A stretch of DNA of 64,000 nt from Mesorhizobium loti (GCF_002858745.1 NZ_PJRO01000008.1:1-64000), one strand, 5' to 3'; positions 17,407-25,982 are shown, numbered from the stretch's first letter. Notes: generated from the sequence alone by a model not told the origin. A program made the numbers and translations.

Positions 17407-18204
17407 ATGCGTCTTCTCGCGATCCTGCTTTGCTTCACTGCCCTTTCCGCCTGCTCGACCGTGGATGCGCTTGCTCCGGTTTCATCGGGGTCCGGCGACG
17501 CTTCGATCGCCTTGCGCGCGCCGCGTTTCGCCGATTCCAAGCCGCACGAATGGGACAGCGGCGCGCCGTGGAACTATGCCGTGCACGGCACCGATGTGTC
17601 TAAGTACCAGACCTCGGTAGACTGGCCCAAGGCCAGAGCCAGCGGCGTTTCCTTCGCTTTCATTAAGGCGACCGAAGGCGGCGACCGCGTCGACGACATG
17701 TTCGCCGAGCACTGGCGTGGTACCAAGGCGGCAGGCGTGCCCCGTGCGGCCTACCATTTCTACTATTTCTGCCGACCGGCTGCGGAACAGGCACGCTGGT
17801 TCATCGAAAACGTGCCGAACGAGCGCTCTTCCATGCCGCCGGTTCTGGACATGGAGTGGAACCCGCAATCCCCGACCTGCAAGCTCAGACCTCCGGCAGA
17901 GACGGTGCGTTCGGAAATGAGCATTTTCCTTGAGATCGTTGAGAAGCACTACGGCAAAAAGCCGATCATCTACACATCGGTCGACTTCTTCGACGACAAC
18001 AACCTGTCGACCTTCCGCGGCTACCCTTACTGGCTGCGTTCGGTGGCCGGTCACCCGACACAGAAGTACGGCAGCCACCCCTTCACCTTCTGGCAATACA
18101 CCGGAACCGGTGTCATTCCCGGCATGAAGGGCGACGCCGACATCAACGTCTTCAACGGCTCCGAGGCCACCTGGAACAAGTGGCTGCGGCAGAACACCCG
18201 TTGA
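17407..18204 (+). CDS. GH25-family muramidase (lysozyme), predicted lipoprotein
   Basis: A 265-residue protein. The leader MRLLAILLCFTALSAC ends in a lipobox, so it is probably a lipoprotein. The GH25 domain spans about 58-260. GTDVSKYQ carries the first catalytic Asp region, VLDMEW the catalytic Asp-x-Glu, and WQYTGTG and DINVFNG close the barrel. The enzyme hydrolyses the MurNAc-GlcNAc bond. The gene is followed by a transglycosylase and a lysozyme-inhibitor-like gene, so the group may form an envelope-remodelling neighbourhood. An endogenous GH25 lipoprotein in a Gram-negative is less usual than a phage-borne one, but no phage genes are near. Confidence 0.9.
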   Translation: MRLLAILLCFTALSACSTVDALAPVSSGSGDASIALRAPRFADSKPHEWDSGAPWNYAVHGTDVSKYQTSVDWPKARASGVSFAFIKATEGGDRVDDMFAEHWRGTKAAGVPRAAYHFYYFCRPAAEQARWFIENVPNERSSMPPVLDMEWNPQSPTCKLRPPAETVRSEMSIFLEIVEKHYGKKPIIYTSVDFFDDNNLSTFRGYPYWLRSVAGHPTQKYGSHPFTFWQYTGTGVIPGMKGDADINVFNGSEATWNKWLRQNTR

Positions 18205-18287
18205 CAGGGCAGCCACGGCCTGCTTTTCGGAGCTGACTTTCGCCGGTCTCATGTACCGCGCTACGAAATCAGTCCGAAAGGAAGACC

Positions 18288-19538
18288 ATGCGACTGCGCT
18301 CCAGCCTCATCGCGGCGCTGCTGCCGGTATTGGCGGCAACCTCCGCCATGGCGCAGCAATCCGCGCCCGCGACCCAGCAACCTGCTCCAGCAGCCCCGCA
18401 AAAGCTTGATCCGACCGACGCTCCATGCGGCGGTGATTTCGAAAGCTGGAAGCAAGCCGTCGCGGAAGAAGCCAAGGCTGCTGGCGTCGGCGAAACCGGC
18501 TTGGACGCGCTCGAAGACGCAACCTTCGATACCCGCGTCCTGGCACGCGACCGCGCCCAGGGTGTCTTCTCGCAGACCTTCACCCAATTCTCCGGCCGCA
18601 TGATCTCGGCTTACCGGCTGAAGCAGGGCAATGTGGTGCTGCAGAAGTATGGTTCGGTCTTCGCCCGCGCCCAGCAGGAATTCGGTGTTCAGCCCGCCAT
18701 TGTCACCGCTTTCTGGGCGCTCGAAACCGATTTCGGCGCCGTGCAGGGCGATTTCAACACGCTGAATGCACTGGTCACGCTTTCGAATGACTGCCGTCGT
18801 CCCGCGGTATTCCGTCGTCAGATCGTGCCGCTGCTCAAGCTGATCGACCGTGGTGACCTGCCCGCCGACGTCAAGGGCGCCTGGGCCGGCGAGATCGGCC
18901 AGACCCAGATGCTGCCGATCGACTACCTGGAAGACAGCGTCGACGGTGACAATGATGGCAAGGTCGACCTGCGCAACAGCGCGCCCGACGTCATCATGAC
19001 CACTGCCAAGAAGCTCGAGATCAAGGGCTGGAAGCGGGACCAGCCTTGGGTGCAGGAAGTTCGCTTGCCTGAAACGCTGCCATGGGAGCAGACGGCGCGT
19101 ACCAACAAGATGCCGATCAGCCAGTGGAACCAGTGGGGCCTCACCAACCCGGACGGCTCGCCGCTCGCCGACAATGGCCTGAAGGCGGGCCTCGCCCTGC
19201 CGATGGGCCGCAAGGGTCCGGCCTTCCTGACCTATGACAATTTCGACGTCTATATCGAGTGGAATCAGTCCTTCACCTATGCGCTCACCGCGGCGGTGAT
19301 GGCCACCCGTTTCGCCGGCGCTCCGGCCTACGATCCGCGCAACGCCGAACCCGGCCTCAGCTTGGAACAGATGAAGGAATTGCAGACCAAGCTGGAAGCC
19401 AGGGGTTACGATGTCGGCAAGGTCGACGGCATCCTCGGCACCAACACCCGCGACGCCGTGCGCAAGGAACAGATCAGGCTCGGCATCCCCGCCGACGGCT
19501 GGCCAACGCCGGAACTGCTCGAGAAGCTCTCGTCGTAA
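18288..19538 (+). CDS. Lytic murein transglycosylase, MltB-like, with peptidoglycan-binding domain
   Basis: A 416-residue exported protein. The signal peptide MRLRSSLIAALLPVLAATSAMA is followed by a Pro/Gln/Ala-rich linker. The SLT_2 domain (about 45-335) contains AFWALETDFGAVQGDFNTL, where the Glu is the expected catalytic acid, and EIGQTQMLPIDYLE. A PG_binding_1 module ends the protein (LQTKLEARGYDVGKVDGILG). The start at 18288 follows GAAAGGAAGACC. Its stop abuts the stop of the converging MliC-like gene with no spacer, so transcription of the two must interfere unless termination lies inside one of them. Confidence 0.9.
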   Translation: MRLRSSLIAALLPVLAATSAMAQQSAPATQQPAPAAPQKLDPTDAPCGGDFESWKQAVAEEAKAAGVGETGLDALEDATFDTRVLARDRAQGVFSQTFTQFSGRMISAYRLKQGNVVLQKYGSVFARAQQEFGVQPAIVTAFWALETDFGAVQGDFNTLNALVTLSNDCRRPAVFRRQIVPLLKLIDRGDLPADVKGAWAGEIGQTQMLPIDYLEDSVDGDNDGKVDLRNSAPDVIMTTAKKLEIKGWKRDQPWVQEVRLPETLPWEQTARTNKMPISQWNQWGLTNPDGSPLADNGLKAGLALPMGRKGPAFLTYDNFDVYIEWNQSFTYALTAAVMATRFAGAPAYDPRNAEPGLSLEQMKELQTKLEARGYDVGKVDGILGTNTRDAVRKEQIRLGIPADGWPTPELLEKLSS

Positions 19539-19886
19539 CTATTTGATCTGCTTGCAGGTAACCGGCTTTTGCGGACTTTGCATCAGGTCCGTAAAGGTGG
19601 CCTCGTTGCCTTTGGTCCACCATTCATATTGCTGCCCGACATAGCGCGCGCCGGAGCCGCTTATGACAGACACGGCGACGACGGTGGACTTACCCAGATC
19701 CAGAACGGCGAACTGATTGGCGCTGGTGTTGATGTAGGTAACGGCCACTTTCTGGCCCGGGCAGGCATAAGCCACGCTGCTCGTCTGCGGTTTCTCCTTC
19801 CCGGGTAGCTTGAGCGTAACAGTGGTGGCCGAGGCCGCCACGGTCATCGCCAGCAACGCGCTTCCAAGAAATGCGGCATCCTTCAA
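19539..19886 (-). CDS. MliC-like lysozyme inhibitor, periplasmic
   Basis: A 115-residue protein if translation begins at TTG 19886. No suitable ATG exists; the TTG sits 6 bases after AGGAGA, and that ribosome site overlaps the TAG stop of the upstream decarboxylase gene. The leader KDAAFLGSALLAMTVAASA is a signal peptide. The mature part has the MliC/PliC pattern: YACPGQKVAVTYIN, then SGSGARYVGQQYEWWTKGNEA, and two cysteines for the family disulfide. MliC proteins block c-type lysozyme. Translational coupling to a decarboxylase is unexpected; proximity to a GH25 lysozyme may be meaningful or coincidental. Confidence 0.82.
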   Translation of the reverse strand: MKDAAFLGSALLAMTVAASATTVTLKLPGKEKPQTSSVAYACPGQKVAVTYINTSANQFAVLDLGKSTVVAVSVISGSGARYVGQQYEWWTKGNEATFTDLMQSPQKPVTCKQIK

Positions 19887-19896
19887 GATCGTTCTC

Positions 19897-21117
19897 CTAA
19901 TCCGCCATCGTCTCCAGGCTGGCAAAACCCTGCGGCGCGTCACCCTCGTCGAAAGGCGTCGTCACTTCCACAAAGGTGTCGGGGTAGAAACCGTTGAAGC
20001 GGGTCCTGAGCGATAGCGAATAGGCACCGATATGGCCGATCTCGATCCAGTCGCCCGTATCCACCGTTTCCGGCAGCCAGAATGGCCGCGACAGGATATC
20101 GACGGAATCGCAGGTCGCCCCACAGACCTTGAACGGCACGATGTTCTCCTCCGAACCGTTGCGCGAGCGGATCGCCGGATCGGGAATGAAGCGTGCCGGC
20201 AAGGTGATCTTTCCGGTCCAGGAATCCGATAGCGAAGCCCAGATACCATCATTGATGTAAAGCCGCCTGCCCTTGCGCAGCAGCACGCGCACGATCAGCG
20301 AGAGACAGCGCGCCACGATCACGCGGCCGGGCTCTGCCACCAGCGGCATCTGGTCGAAGCCGTATTCTTTGATATCGCCGGACAGCCTCGACATGATCTG
20401 GCCCAGCGACGGCATCTCGACATGCTTGCGGTTGGGGTCATGGCCATATTCGGCGGGGAAACCACCGCCGACATCAAGTCCGGCCAGGTCAAAGGAAAGC
20501 CGGTTCCGGACCCAATCGGCCGATGCGAGTGCCCGCTCATAAGTGTCGGGATCTTCGATCTGGCTGCCGACGTGGAAACACAGCCCGACCTTGTAGCCTG
20601 TGCGCGACAGCCGCTCCGCCAGTTCCACCGCATTGGCCGGGCCGGCACCGAACTTCTTGGATAGCTCGTAGGCGGCATGGCCCTTGGTCTGCACGCGCAC
20701 GAAAACGGTGATGGCGCCGGGGTCGATGTCGAGCGCGCGCACCACACGTGTCAGCTTGGTGATTTCGTCCTCATGGTCGACGGCAACGACACGAATGCCG
20801 TATTTTTCCAGCGCCAGCTTGATATCCGACTGTGCCTTGATCGGATGCATGTAAAGCATTTCCGCATCCGACGAGACGGCACGCACGGCAGCGAATTCGC
20901 CGGGAGAAGCCACGTCGAAGGCGGTGACGCCGGCTTCGGCCAGCGCTTTCAGGACAATCTGCTCTCCATTGGTTTTCACCGCATAGGCGGTCTTGCCGGG
21001 AAACATGTCCATGAACTGGCGCGCGTCGGCTTTGAGCACTTGCGGGCGGAAGCAGTAAATCGGGTCGTCGGGACGGAGAGCGAGGGCTGCCTCGCGGGCA
21101 TTTTCGAATCGCTGCAT
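19897..21117 (-). CDS. Type III PLP-dependent ornithine/lysine decarboxylase
   Basis: A 406-residue fold-type III (alanine-racemase-like) decarboxylase, cytosolic. Lys48 in AYAVKTN should hold PLP. Further family marks are CFHVGSQ, LDVGGGFP, the phosphate-binding EPGR, and CGATCDSVD with the catalytic Cys contributed across the dimer. The enzyme makes putrescine from ornithine and/or cadaverine from lysine for polyamine synthesis; the sequence alone does not settle which. At 406 residues it matches the rhizobial odc2-type enzymes rather than the longer arginine decarboxylase. The MliC-like gene follows 10 bp downstream and shares its transcript. Confidence 0.88.
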   Translation of the reverse strand: MQRFENAREAALALRPDDPIYCFRPQVLKADARQFMDMFPGKTAYAVKTNGEQIVLKALAEAGVTAFDVASPGEFAAVRAVSSDAEMLYMHPIKAQSDIKLALEKYGIRVVAVDHEDEITKLTRVVRALDIDPGAITVFVRVQTKGHAAYELSKKFGAGPANAVELAERLSRTGYKVGLCFHVGSQIEDPDTYERALASADWVRNRLSFDLAGLDVGGGFPAEYGHDPNRKHVEMPSLGQIMSRLSGDIKEYGFDQMPLVAEPGRVIVARCLSLIVRVLLRKGRRLYINDGIWASLSDSWTGKITLPARFIPDPAIRSRNGSEENIVPFKVCGATCDSVDILSRPFWLPETVDTGDWIEIGHIGAYSLSLRTRFNGFYPDTFVEVTTPFDEGDAPQGFASLETMAD

Positions 21118-21319
21118 GAGGCGAATCCCTTTCTCGGTATGCGCACTTAAACCTCACTAGCCGGGAAAGAAAACAGGAACGTGTCCATTCGCCTGGTGGG
21201 TGAACTGACCGGCAGATCTGTCAGGAGCCTCGACTGCGTCGACAGGAATCGGGTGGCGACCGAACCAGAAGCAGCTAGTCTCATTGCGTTGCAAGCACGC
21301 ATACGGGGCACGAATCGCC

Positions 21320-22249
21320 ATGAGCACCGCTACCCAGACAGGCCCGATGAGCCTCAAGGACTGGGGCCAGCTTCTGCTGCTCGGCGCGATCTGGGGCGGC
21401 TCCTTCTTCTTCGCCCGCATCGCAGTGGCGGAAATGCACCCTCTCGTTCTGGTGCTGTTTCGCGTGGCGATCGCGGCGGCTGCATTGCACATCTATCTCC
21501 TGCTGCGAGGTCCCTCGTTCAAGCTGGCATTGCCGCATATAGGCCTGTTCTTCCTGTTGGCACTCACCAACAACGTCATCCCGTTCTCGCTGATTTTTGC
21601 AGGCCAGACCGAGCTCGGCGCAGGTGTCGCCTCGGTGCTGAATGCGACCACGCCGTTCTGGACGCTGATTGTCGCCAACGCCATGACGGCCGACGAGAAG
21701 CTGTCCTGGAACAAGCTCGCGGGCATTGGGCTCGGTATTGCCGGCACTGCCGTCATGGTCGGGCCTGGCGTGCTTGCCGGGCTCGGTGGACCTGTGTGGC
21801 CGAAATTCGCGCTGATCGGCGCCTCGCTGTCTTATGCCTTCGCGCTGATGGTAGCGCGGCGGCTGAAAGGCGTGCCGCCACCGGTGCTGGCAACCGGCCA
21901 GTTGACCGCCTCGACCATCATCATGATCCCGGTCGTTCTTTCGACCATGGGCACCACCGGCCTGTTCTCCGCCAGCGTACCGGTCTGGGCAGCAGTGTTC
22001 GGGCTTGCGCTCCTCTCGACCGCCTTCGCCTACATCCTCTACTTCAACCTCGTCGCCTCGGCCGGCGCTACCAACGCCTCACTGGTGACGCTGATCGTAC
22101 CGGTCAGTGCCATTCTGCTCGGCATTGCGTTCCTCGGCGAGCATATCGAGACATTCGAGCTCTTCGGCATGCTTCTGATCGGGCTCGGTCTGGTCACCAT
22201 CGACGGGCGCCTGTTCGCTCGCCGACGAGAGACCGTTTTGAAAAACTGA
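21320..22249 (+). CDS. DMT-superfamily EamA transporter
   Basis: A 309-residue inner-membrane protein with ten predicted helices in two EamA repeats. The first opens LLLLGAIWGGSFFFARIAV and the second ALIGASLSYAFALMVARRL; ALLSTAFAYILYFNL and LGIAFLGEHIETFE are the usual family ends. It probably exports amino acids or other small metabolites; the substrate is unknown. The ATG at 21320 is taken because it follows GGGGCACGAATCGCC and starts just before helix 1. Confidence 0.85.
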   Translation: MSTATQTGPMSLKDWGQLLLLGAIWGGSFFFARIAVAEMHPLVLVLFRVAIAAAALHIYLLLRGPSFKLALPHIGLFFLLALTNNVIPFSLIFAGQTELGAGVASVLNATTPFWTLIVANAMTADEKLSWNKLAGIGLGIAGTAVMVGPGVLAGLGGPVWPKFALIGASLSYAFALMVARRLKGVPPPVLATGQLTASTIIMIPVVLSTMGTTGLFSASVPVWAAVFGLALLSTAFAYILYFNLVASAGATNASLVTLIVPVSAILLGIAFLGEHIETFELFGMLLIGLGLVTIDGRLFARRRETVLKN

Positions 22250-22546
22250 GGACGCAAGCACAAAACGATGCATCGGAGCCAAGTGCACTTCAGCAAGCGA
22301 GTTTTGCAGTGCGGCAGCCTGCTCTGGGAAACCAGGCATCGTCTGTTTTCCAGCAGTCATCGACACCTTTCAGCCACAATTTATACACAGCCGACGGGTC
22401 TGCATTTAGCCAAGGAATTCAAGGCATAGCGGCAAGATCGAGGTCGAAATTTCTAAAGTCTTGTCGCATTGCAGCACATTTTCTCCTTGTGTGTGACCGA
22501 AATGCTTCTAGACTCGGTTCATAGTTTTCCAAGAGGAGGCTATGTC

Positions 22547-22633
22547 ATGGGACTTACAAGGCCACTCAATGCACTGATGATTTGTGCTGCATTTGCGTTC
22601 ATCGGCGCCCTCATTGTGGGCGTTCTTCCATAA
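22547..22633 (+). CDS. 28-residue single-helix membrane microprotein
   Basis: Too short for routine gene calling. An ideal ribosome site (AGAGGAGG, 22531-22538) precedes ATG 22547, and the 28 residues begin MGLTRPLNALMICAAFAF and continue with a hydrophobic stretch to a Pro-TAA end. That gives one transmembrane helix after a short basic N-terminus. An overlapping ATG at 22542 opens a 12-codon frame only. A strong terminator starts 47 bp after the stop, and a promoter-like TTGTGT-N16-TAGACT lies near 22489-22516. The complete promoter, SD, ORF and terminator cassette argues for a real gene; its function is unknown. Confidence 0.6.
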   Translation: MGLTRPLNALMICAAFAFIGALIVGVLP

Positions 22634-22679
22634 GGCCGCAGCAGCGGGGGAAGGCAGCACCTTATAGTTCAAACCATTG

Positions 22680-22705
22680 AAAAGGCCGGGGAAACCTGGC
22701 CTTTT
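22680..22705 (+). terminator. Rho-independent terminator after the microprotein gene
   Basis: AAAAGGCCGGG, loop, CCTGGCCTTTT with one G-T pair, followed by TTCTATTTT. It closes the short transcription unit of the 28-codon gene. Confidence 0.8.
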
Positions 22706-22780
22706 TCTATTTTAGAACTTTTGCATTCGCGCCAGCTCCGCTCTATAGTCGTCGCGGGATCGGGGTCAGGATGGCGAGCG

Positions 22781-23386
22781 ATGCGGATCGACGAATCCAG
22801 TGCCCGAAACGATGTGCAGACGCTTTCCCTTGCCAGCCGTGCGGAGTGGTGCGGCTGGCTTGAAGAAAACAGCGGCACGGTGAACGGCGTGCGGCTGGTC
22901 ATCCGTCACAAGACCAGCGAAACACCTGGCGTCCATTTCCATGAAGCGATCGAAGACGCGCTCTGTTACGGCTGGGCCGACGGGCGTGCAACCAAGCGCG
23001 ACAATGACAGCTTCTACCTCACCTTCCGGCCCCGAGCAGCCAACTGCAGCTGGGATCGCATCAACCGGGAGCGTGCAGAAAAGCTGATTGACCATGGCCG
23101 TATGCGCGACGCCGGCCTTGCTGCAATCAGGCGCGCCAGAAGCGCCGGCACATGGGAAGCGTCGACGGAGACGAAGCAGATCGGGCTGCCGGCTGATCTG
23201 CTTCGGGAATTCGACGAGAACCGCATCGCCTACCGCAATTTCGAACGACTACCCTCGCCTTCCAGAACGCTCATCCTGAGCTGGATCGACAGAGCCGGCC
23301 AGCCCGAGGCCCGCCGTCGCCGCATCGAGCAGACAATCGCGTTGGCGGAAAGCAATGCGAGCGTCAGCAGGGCACCAGCGGATTAA
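22781..23386 (+). CDS. YdeI/OmpD-associated family protein
   Basis: A 201-residue protein of the YdeI-like group (sometimes annotated as bacteriocin-protection proteins). Recognisable blocks are SRAEWCGWLEEN near the N-terminus, EAIEDALCYGWADG in the middle, FYLTFRPRAANCSWDRIN, and a C-terminal region with FDENRIAYRNFERLPSPSRTLILSWID. The biochemical role of the family is not established. The start at 22781 is the first ATG consistent with the family N-terminus; its ribosome site is weak. It converges on metF with a 27-bp gap. Confidence 0.8.
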   Translation: MRIDESSARNDVQTLSLASRAEWCGWLEENSGTVNGVRLVIRHKTSETPGVHFHEAIEDALCYGWADGRATKRDNDSFYLTFRPRAANCSWDRINRERAEKLIDHGRMRDAGLAAIRRARSAGTWEASTETKQIGLPADLLREFDENRIAYRNFERLPSPSRTLILSWIDRAGQPEARRRRIEQTIALAESNASVSRAPAD

Positions 23387-23413
23387 GCTATGCGTGCGTG
23401 GCTCGTCGCCCGC

Positions 23414-24349
23414 TCACGCCGCAGCCGAACCTGTCTTGGACTGACTTTCCTCCGGTGCCGACTGATGCGCACGGATGCCGATCATGTGGCAAATGGCAAA
23501 GACCAGGTCGGCACGGTTCATCGTGTAGAAATGGAAATCGCCGACACCGCGCTCGACGAGGTCAAGCACCTGTTCCGCCGCCACTGCCGAGGCGACCAGC
23601 ATGTGCGTCTGCGGATCGTTGTCCAATCCCTCGAAGCGCTCGGCCAGCCAGGCCGGCACATGGGCGCCGGCACGCGAGGCAAAATTCGCTACCTGGCGGA
23701 AATTGTGCACCGGCTGGATGCCCGGCACGATCGGAATGTAGATACCGGCACGGCGTACCCGCTCGACGTAACGTTCGTAGAGATCGTTGTCGAAGAAGAA
23801 CTGGGTGATCGCCCGCTTCGCACCATTGTCCACCTTGCGCTTCAACATCTCGATATCGGTGGCGAAATCCGGGCTTTCCGGATGCTTTTCCGGATAGGCG
23901 GCAACGGAGATGTCGAAGTCGGCAATCGCCTTGAGCCCGCCCACCAGTTCGGCGCCGTTCTGGTAGCCGCCGGGATGCGGTGTGTAGGCCTGCCCGACAC
24001 CGGAGGCGGGATCACCGCGCAATGCCACGAAACGCTTGATGCCGGTGGCGAAATAGTCACGGATCACCGCATCCACTTCCTCACGAGTCGCGCCCACGCA
24101 GGTCAGATGCGCCGCCGCTGGAATGCTGGTCTCATTGAGGATGCGTCGCACGGTGCGCGCCGTGCGCTCGCGCGTCGAACCGCCAGCGCCATAGGTGACG
24201 GAAACAAAATTCGGCCGCAGCGGCTCCAGCCGCTTCACCGTCTCCCACAGCCTCGCCTCCATCTCATCGGTTTTCGGCGGGAAGAATTCGAACGAAACCC
24301 TGACCTTGTCGCCAATGTCGGGGCGGCGGGAAAAACGGAACTGGTTCAT
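23414..24349 (-). CDS. metF: 5,10-methylenetetrahydrofolate reductase
   Basis: A 311-residue FAD-dependent TIM-barrel enzyme. SFEFFPPKTDEME near residues 19-31 carries the catalytic Glu (FEFFPPK). VSVTYGAGGSTRERT, LRGDPASGVG and AITQFFFDND are further MTHFR signatures. It reduces methylene-THF to methyl-THF, the methyl donor for methionine synthase. Its ATG shares one base with the stop of the upstream ArsR-methyltransferase gene, so the two are coupled. The palindrome at 25379-25394 in front of that gene is the likely operator for both. Confidence 0.95.
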   Translation of the reverse strand: MNQFRFSRRPDIGDKVRVSFEFFPPKTDEMEARLWETVKRLEPLRPNFVSVTYGAGGSTRERTARTVRRILNETSIPAAAHLTCVGATREEVDAVIRDYFATGIKRFVALRGDPASGVGQAYTPHPGGYQNGAELVGGLKAIADFDISVAAYPEKHPESPDFATDIEMLKRKVDNGAKRAITQFFFDNDLYERYVERVRRAGIYIPIVPGIQPVHNFRQVANFASRAGAHVPAWLAERFEGLDNDPQTHMLVASAVAAEQVLDLVERGVGDFHFYTMNRADLVFAICHMIGIRAHQSAPEESQSKTGSAAA

Positions 24350-25356
24350 CAGGCAATTTCCCGCACGGATTGGGTTTCAGGATTGGGGTCAGCGATCAGC
24401 AGGCGACGGTCGCGGCCGAGCCACAGCTTGACGGTGAGCTTGGCGTCAGAGCCGCCGCGCGGCTCGAAGTCGTGGCTTTCCTCAAGATCGAGCCCAACCT
24501 CGGCAAACCAGTCGGCGATCTGCTTGTCGGAAAAGCCGAGACGCTGATGCGCGTGCTCGTCACGCAGGAACTCCAGCGTGTGAGCGGCAAAATCGACAAT
24601 GATCAGCCGCCCGGACGGCCGCAGCAGCCGCGCCGCGGCGCGGATTGCAGGCGCCGGATCATCGAGATAATGCAGCACCTGGTGGATGGTGATCAGGTCA
24701 AAGGAATCGCGTTCCACCGGCGGTGAGAAGATGTCGCCTTGGCGTACCTGCGCGTGGGCGATGCCTGCTTGATCAAGGTTGGCGCGGGCCACCGCCAGCA
24801 TCTCGCGCGACATGTCGATGCCGACGCCGCGTCGGTACAGCGGCGCAAAGATCTCGAGCAGGCGGCCTGTTCCGGTGCCGAGATCGAGCATGGACTGGAA
24901 CGGCCGCTTGCCCACCAGCTTCAGCAGTGCGGTTTCGACCGCCCTCTCCGGGACATGCAGCGAACGGATCTCGTCCCAGCTTGCAGCATTGGTGGAGAAA
25001 TATTCTGCGGCACGATCCTGCCGCTTGCGCTTCACCGTCGCCAGCCGCTCAAGATCGCGCTCGATCTGTGGGTCGTCGGCACGGATGCCGGCAATCAACC
25101 GCAGCACGAAGTCGCGCGCATTGTCCAAATCGGAAAGGCGGAAGAACGCCCATGAGCCCTCCTGGTAACGGCCGATCAATCCGGCCTCCAGAAGAAGCTT
25201 GAGGTGGCGCGACACACGCGGCTGCGACTGGCCGAGAATCTCGGTCAGGTCCGAAACCGTCAGGTCACCCCGTGCCAAGAGCGCAAGAATGCGCAGCCGG
25301 CTGGATTCGGCAGCAGCCTTCAATGTATCTACCATCGTGTCGAGAGCGACATGCAT
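24349..25356 (-). CDS. ArsR-family regulator fused to a SAM-dependent methyltransferase domain
   Basis: A 335-residue two-domain protein. Residues about 5-95 are an ArsR winged helix (SRLRILALLARGDLTVSDLTEILGQSQPRVSRHLKLLLEAGLIG). No cysteine metal site of the ArsR type is visible. Residues 150-290 are a methyltransferase fold with LDLGTGTGRLLEIF and VGIDMSREML. Similar fusions beside metF in Rhizobiales are thought to belong to the SahR group, which senses S-adenosylhomocysteine and controls the methionine cycle; applying that here is inference. The start at 25356 follows GAGGA; an upstream in-frame ATG at 25386 lies inside the palindrome. Confidence 0.8.
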   Translation of the reverse strand: MHVALDTMVDTLKAAAESSRLRILALLARGDLTVSDLTEILGQSQPRVSRHLKLLLEAGLIGRYQEGSWAFFRLSDLDNARDFVLRLIAGIRADDPQIERDLERLATVKRKRQDRAAEYFSTNAASWDEIRSLHVPERAVETALLKLVGKRPFQSMLDLGTGTGRLLEIFAPLYRRGVGIDMSREMLAVARANLDQAGIAHAQVRQGDIFSPPVERDSFDLITIHQVLHYLDDPAPAIRAAARLLRPSGRLIIVDFAAHTLEFLRDEHAHQRLGFSDKQIADWFAEVGLDLEESHDFEPRGGSDAKLTVKLWLGRDRRLLIADPNPETQSVREIA

Positions 25357-25378
25357 AGGCGGCATTCCTCGAAAAGAT

Positions 25379-25394
25379 ATAAACATATGTTTAT
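25379..25394. promoter_or_regulatory. Perfect 16-bp palindrome, probable ArsR/SahR-type operator
   Basis: ATAAACATATGTTTAT is identical to its reverse complement and lies 23 bp before the ArsR-methyltransferase start, between it and the divergent trmO. The AT-rich ATAAA...TTTAT form fits ArsR-family operators. Autoregulation of the regulator-metF operon is the simplest reading. Confidence 0.7.
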
Positions 25395-25475
25395 GTCAAA
25401 TTCGAAGCCTGCGCAATTGCGAATGTCGTTCGGCGAACAGAAAATGGCGCAGCCCTTTGCGCGGAGAAACGATCG

Positions 25476-25982
25476 ATGTTCGAGAAGCGTGGCGGCGAGG
25501 AAGTGCTGGAGCAGGATCCTGCTGGGTTGCCCCCCGACGGCCACATCGTCTTCATCGGCCGTGTGCTCTCGTCCTGGGCCGAACGGGAAAGCTGTCCCAA
25601 GAACATGCGCGCTGCGCGGGAAACCGGCCGACCGGCATCGCTGCTGATCGACAAACCCTATCGCGCCGGCCTGGCTGGCCTGGAGCGTGTCAGCCACATC
25701 CACGTTTTGACCTGGATGCACCATGCGCCGCGGAATCTGATTGTACAGAAACCGCGCCATGCGACTGAAGCCAAAGGTGTTTTTGCGTTGCGCTCTCCTG
25801 CCCGGCCGAATCCCGTCGGTCTGCACTCGGCGCGACTGGTTTCGCTCGACATCGAAACCGGGCGGATTGGAATCGAGGCCATCGACGTGCTCGACGGCAC
25901 GCCGATCATCGACATCAAACCTTATTTTCCGTCAGTCGATGTTTTGGCCGACGCGCTAATGCCGGGCCGGAACGACCAATGA
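25476..25982 (+). CDS. trmO: tRNA (N6-threonylcarbamoyladenosine 37)-N6-methyltransferase
   Basis: A 168-residue UPF0066/TrmO (TsaA-like) protein. The hallmark segments are RSPARPNPVGL in the middle and LDGTPIIDIKPYFPSVD near the C-terminus, which form the SAM site of this unusual single-sheet methyltransferase. It methylates t6A37 in certain tRNAs. The N-terminal HIVFIGRVLSSWAERESCPKN is also typical. The ATGA overlap with the next gene indicates cotranscription. Confidence 0.88.
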   Translation: MFEKRGGEEVLEQDPAGLPPDGHIVFIGRVLSSWAERESCPKNMRAARETGRPASLLIDKPYRAGLAGLERVSHIHVLTWMHHAPRNLIVQKPRHATEAKGVFALRSPARPNPVGLHSARLVSLDIETGRIGIEAIDVLDGTPIIDIKPYFPSVDVLADALMPGRNDQ

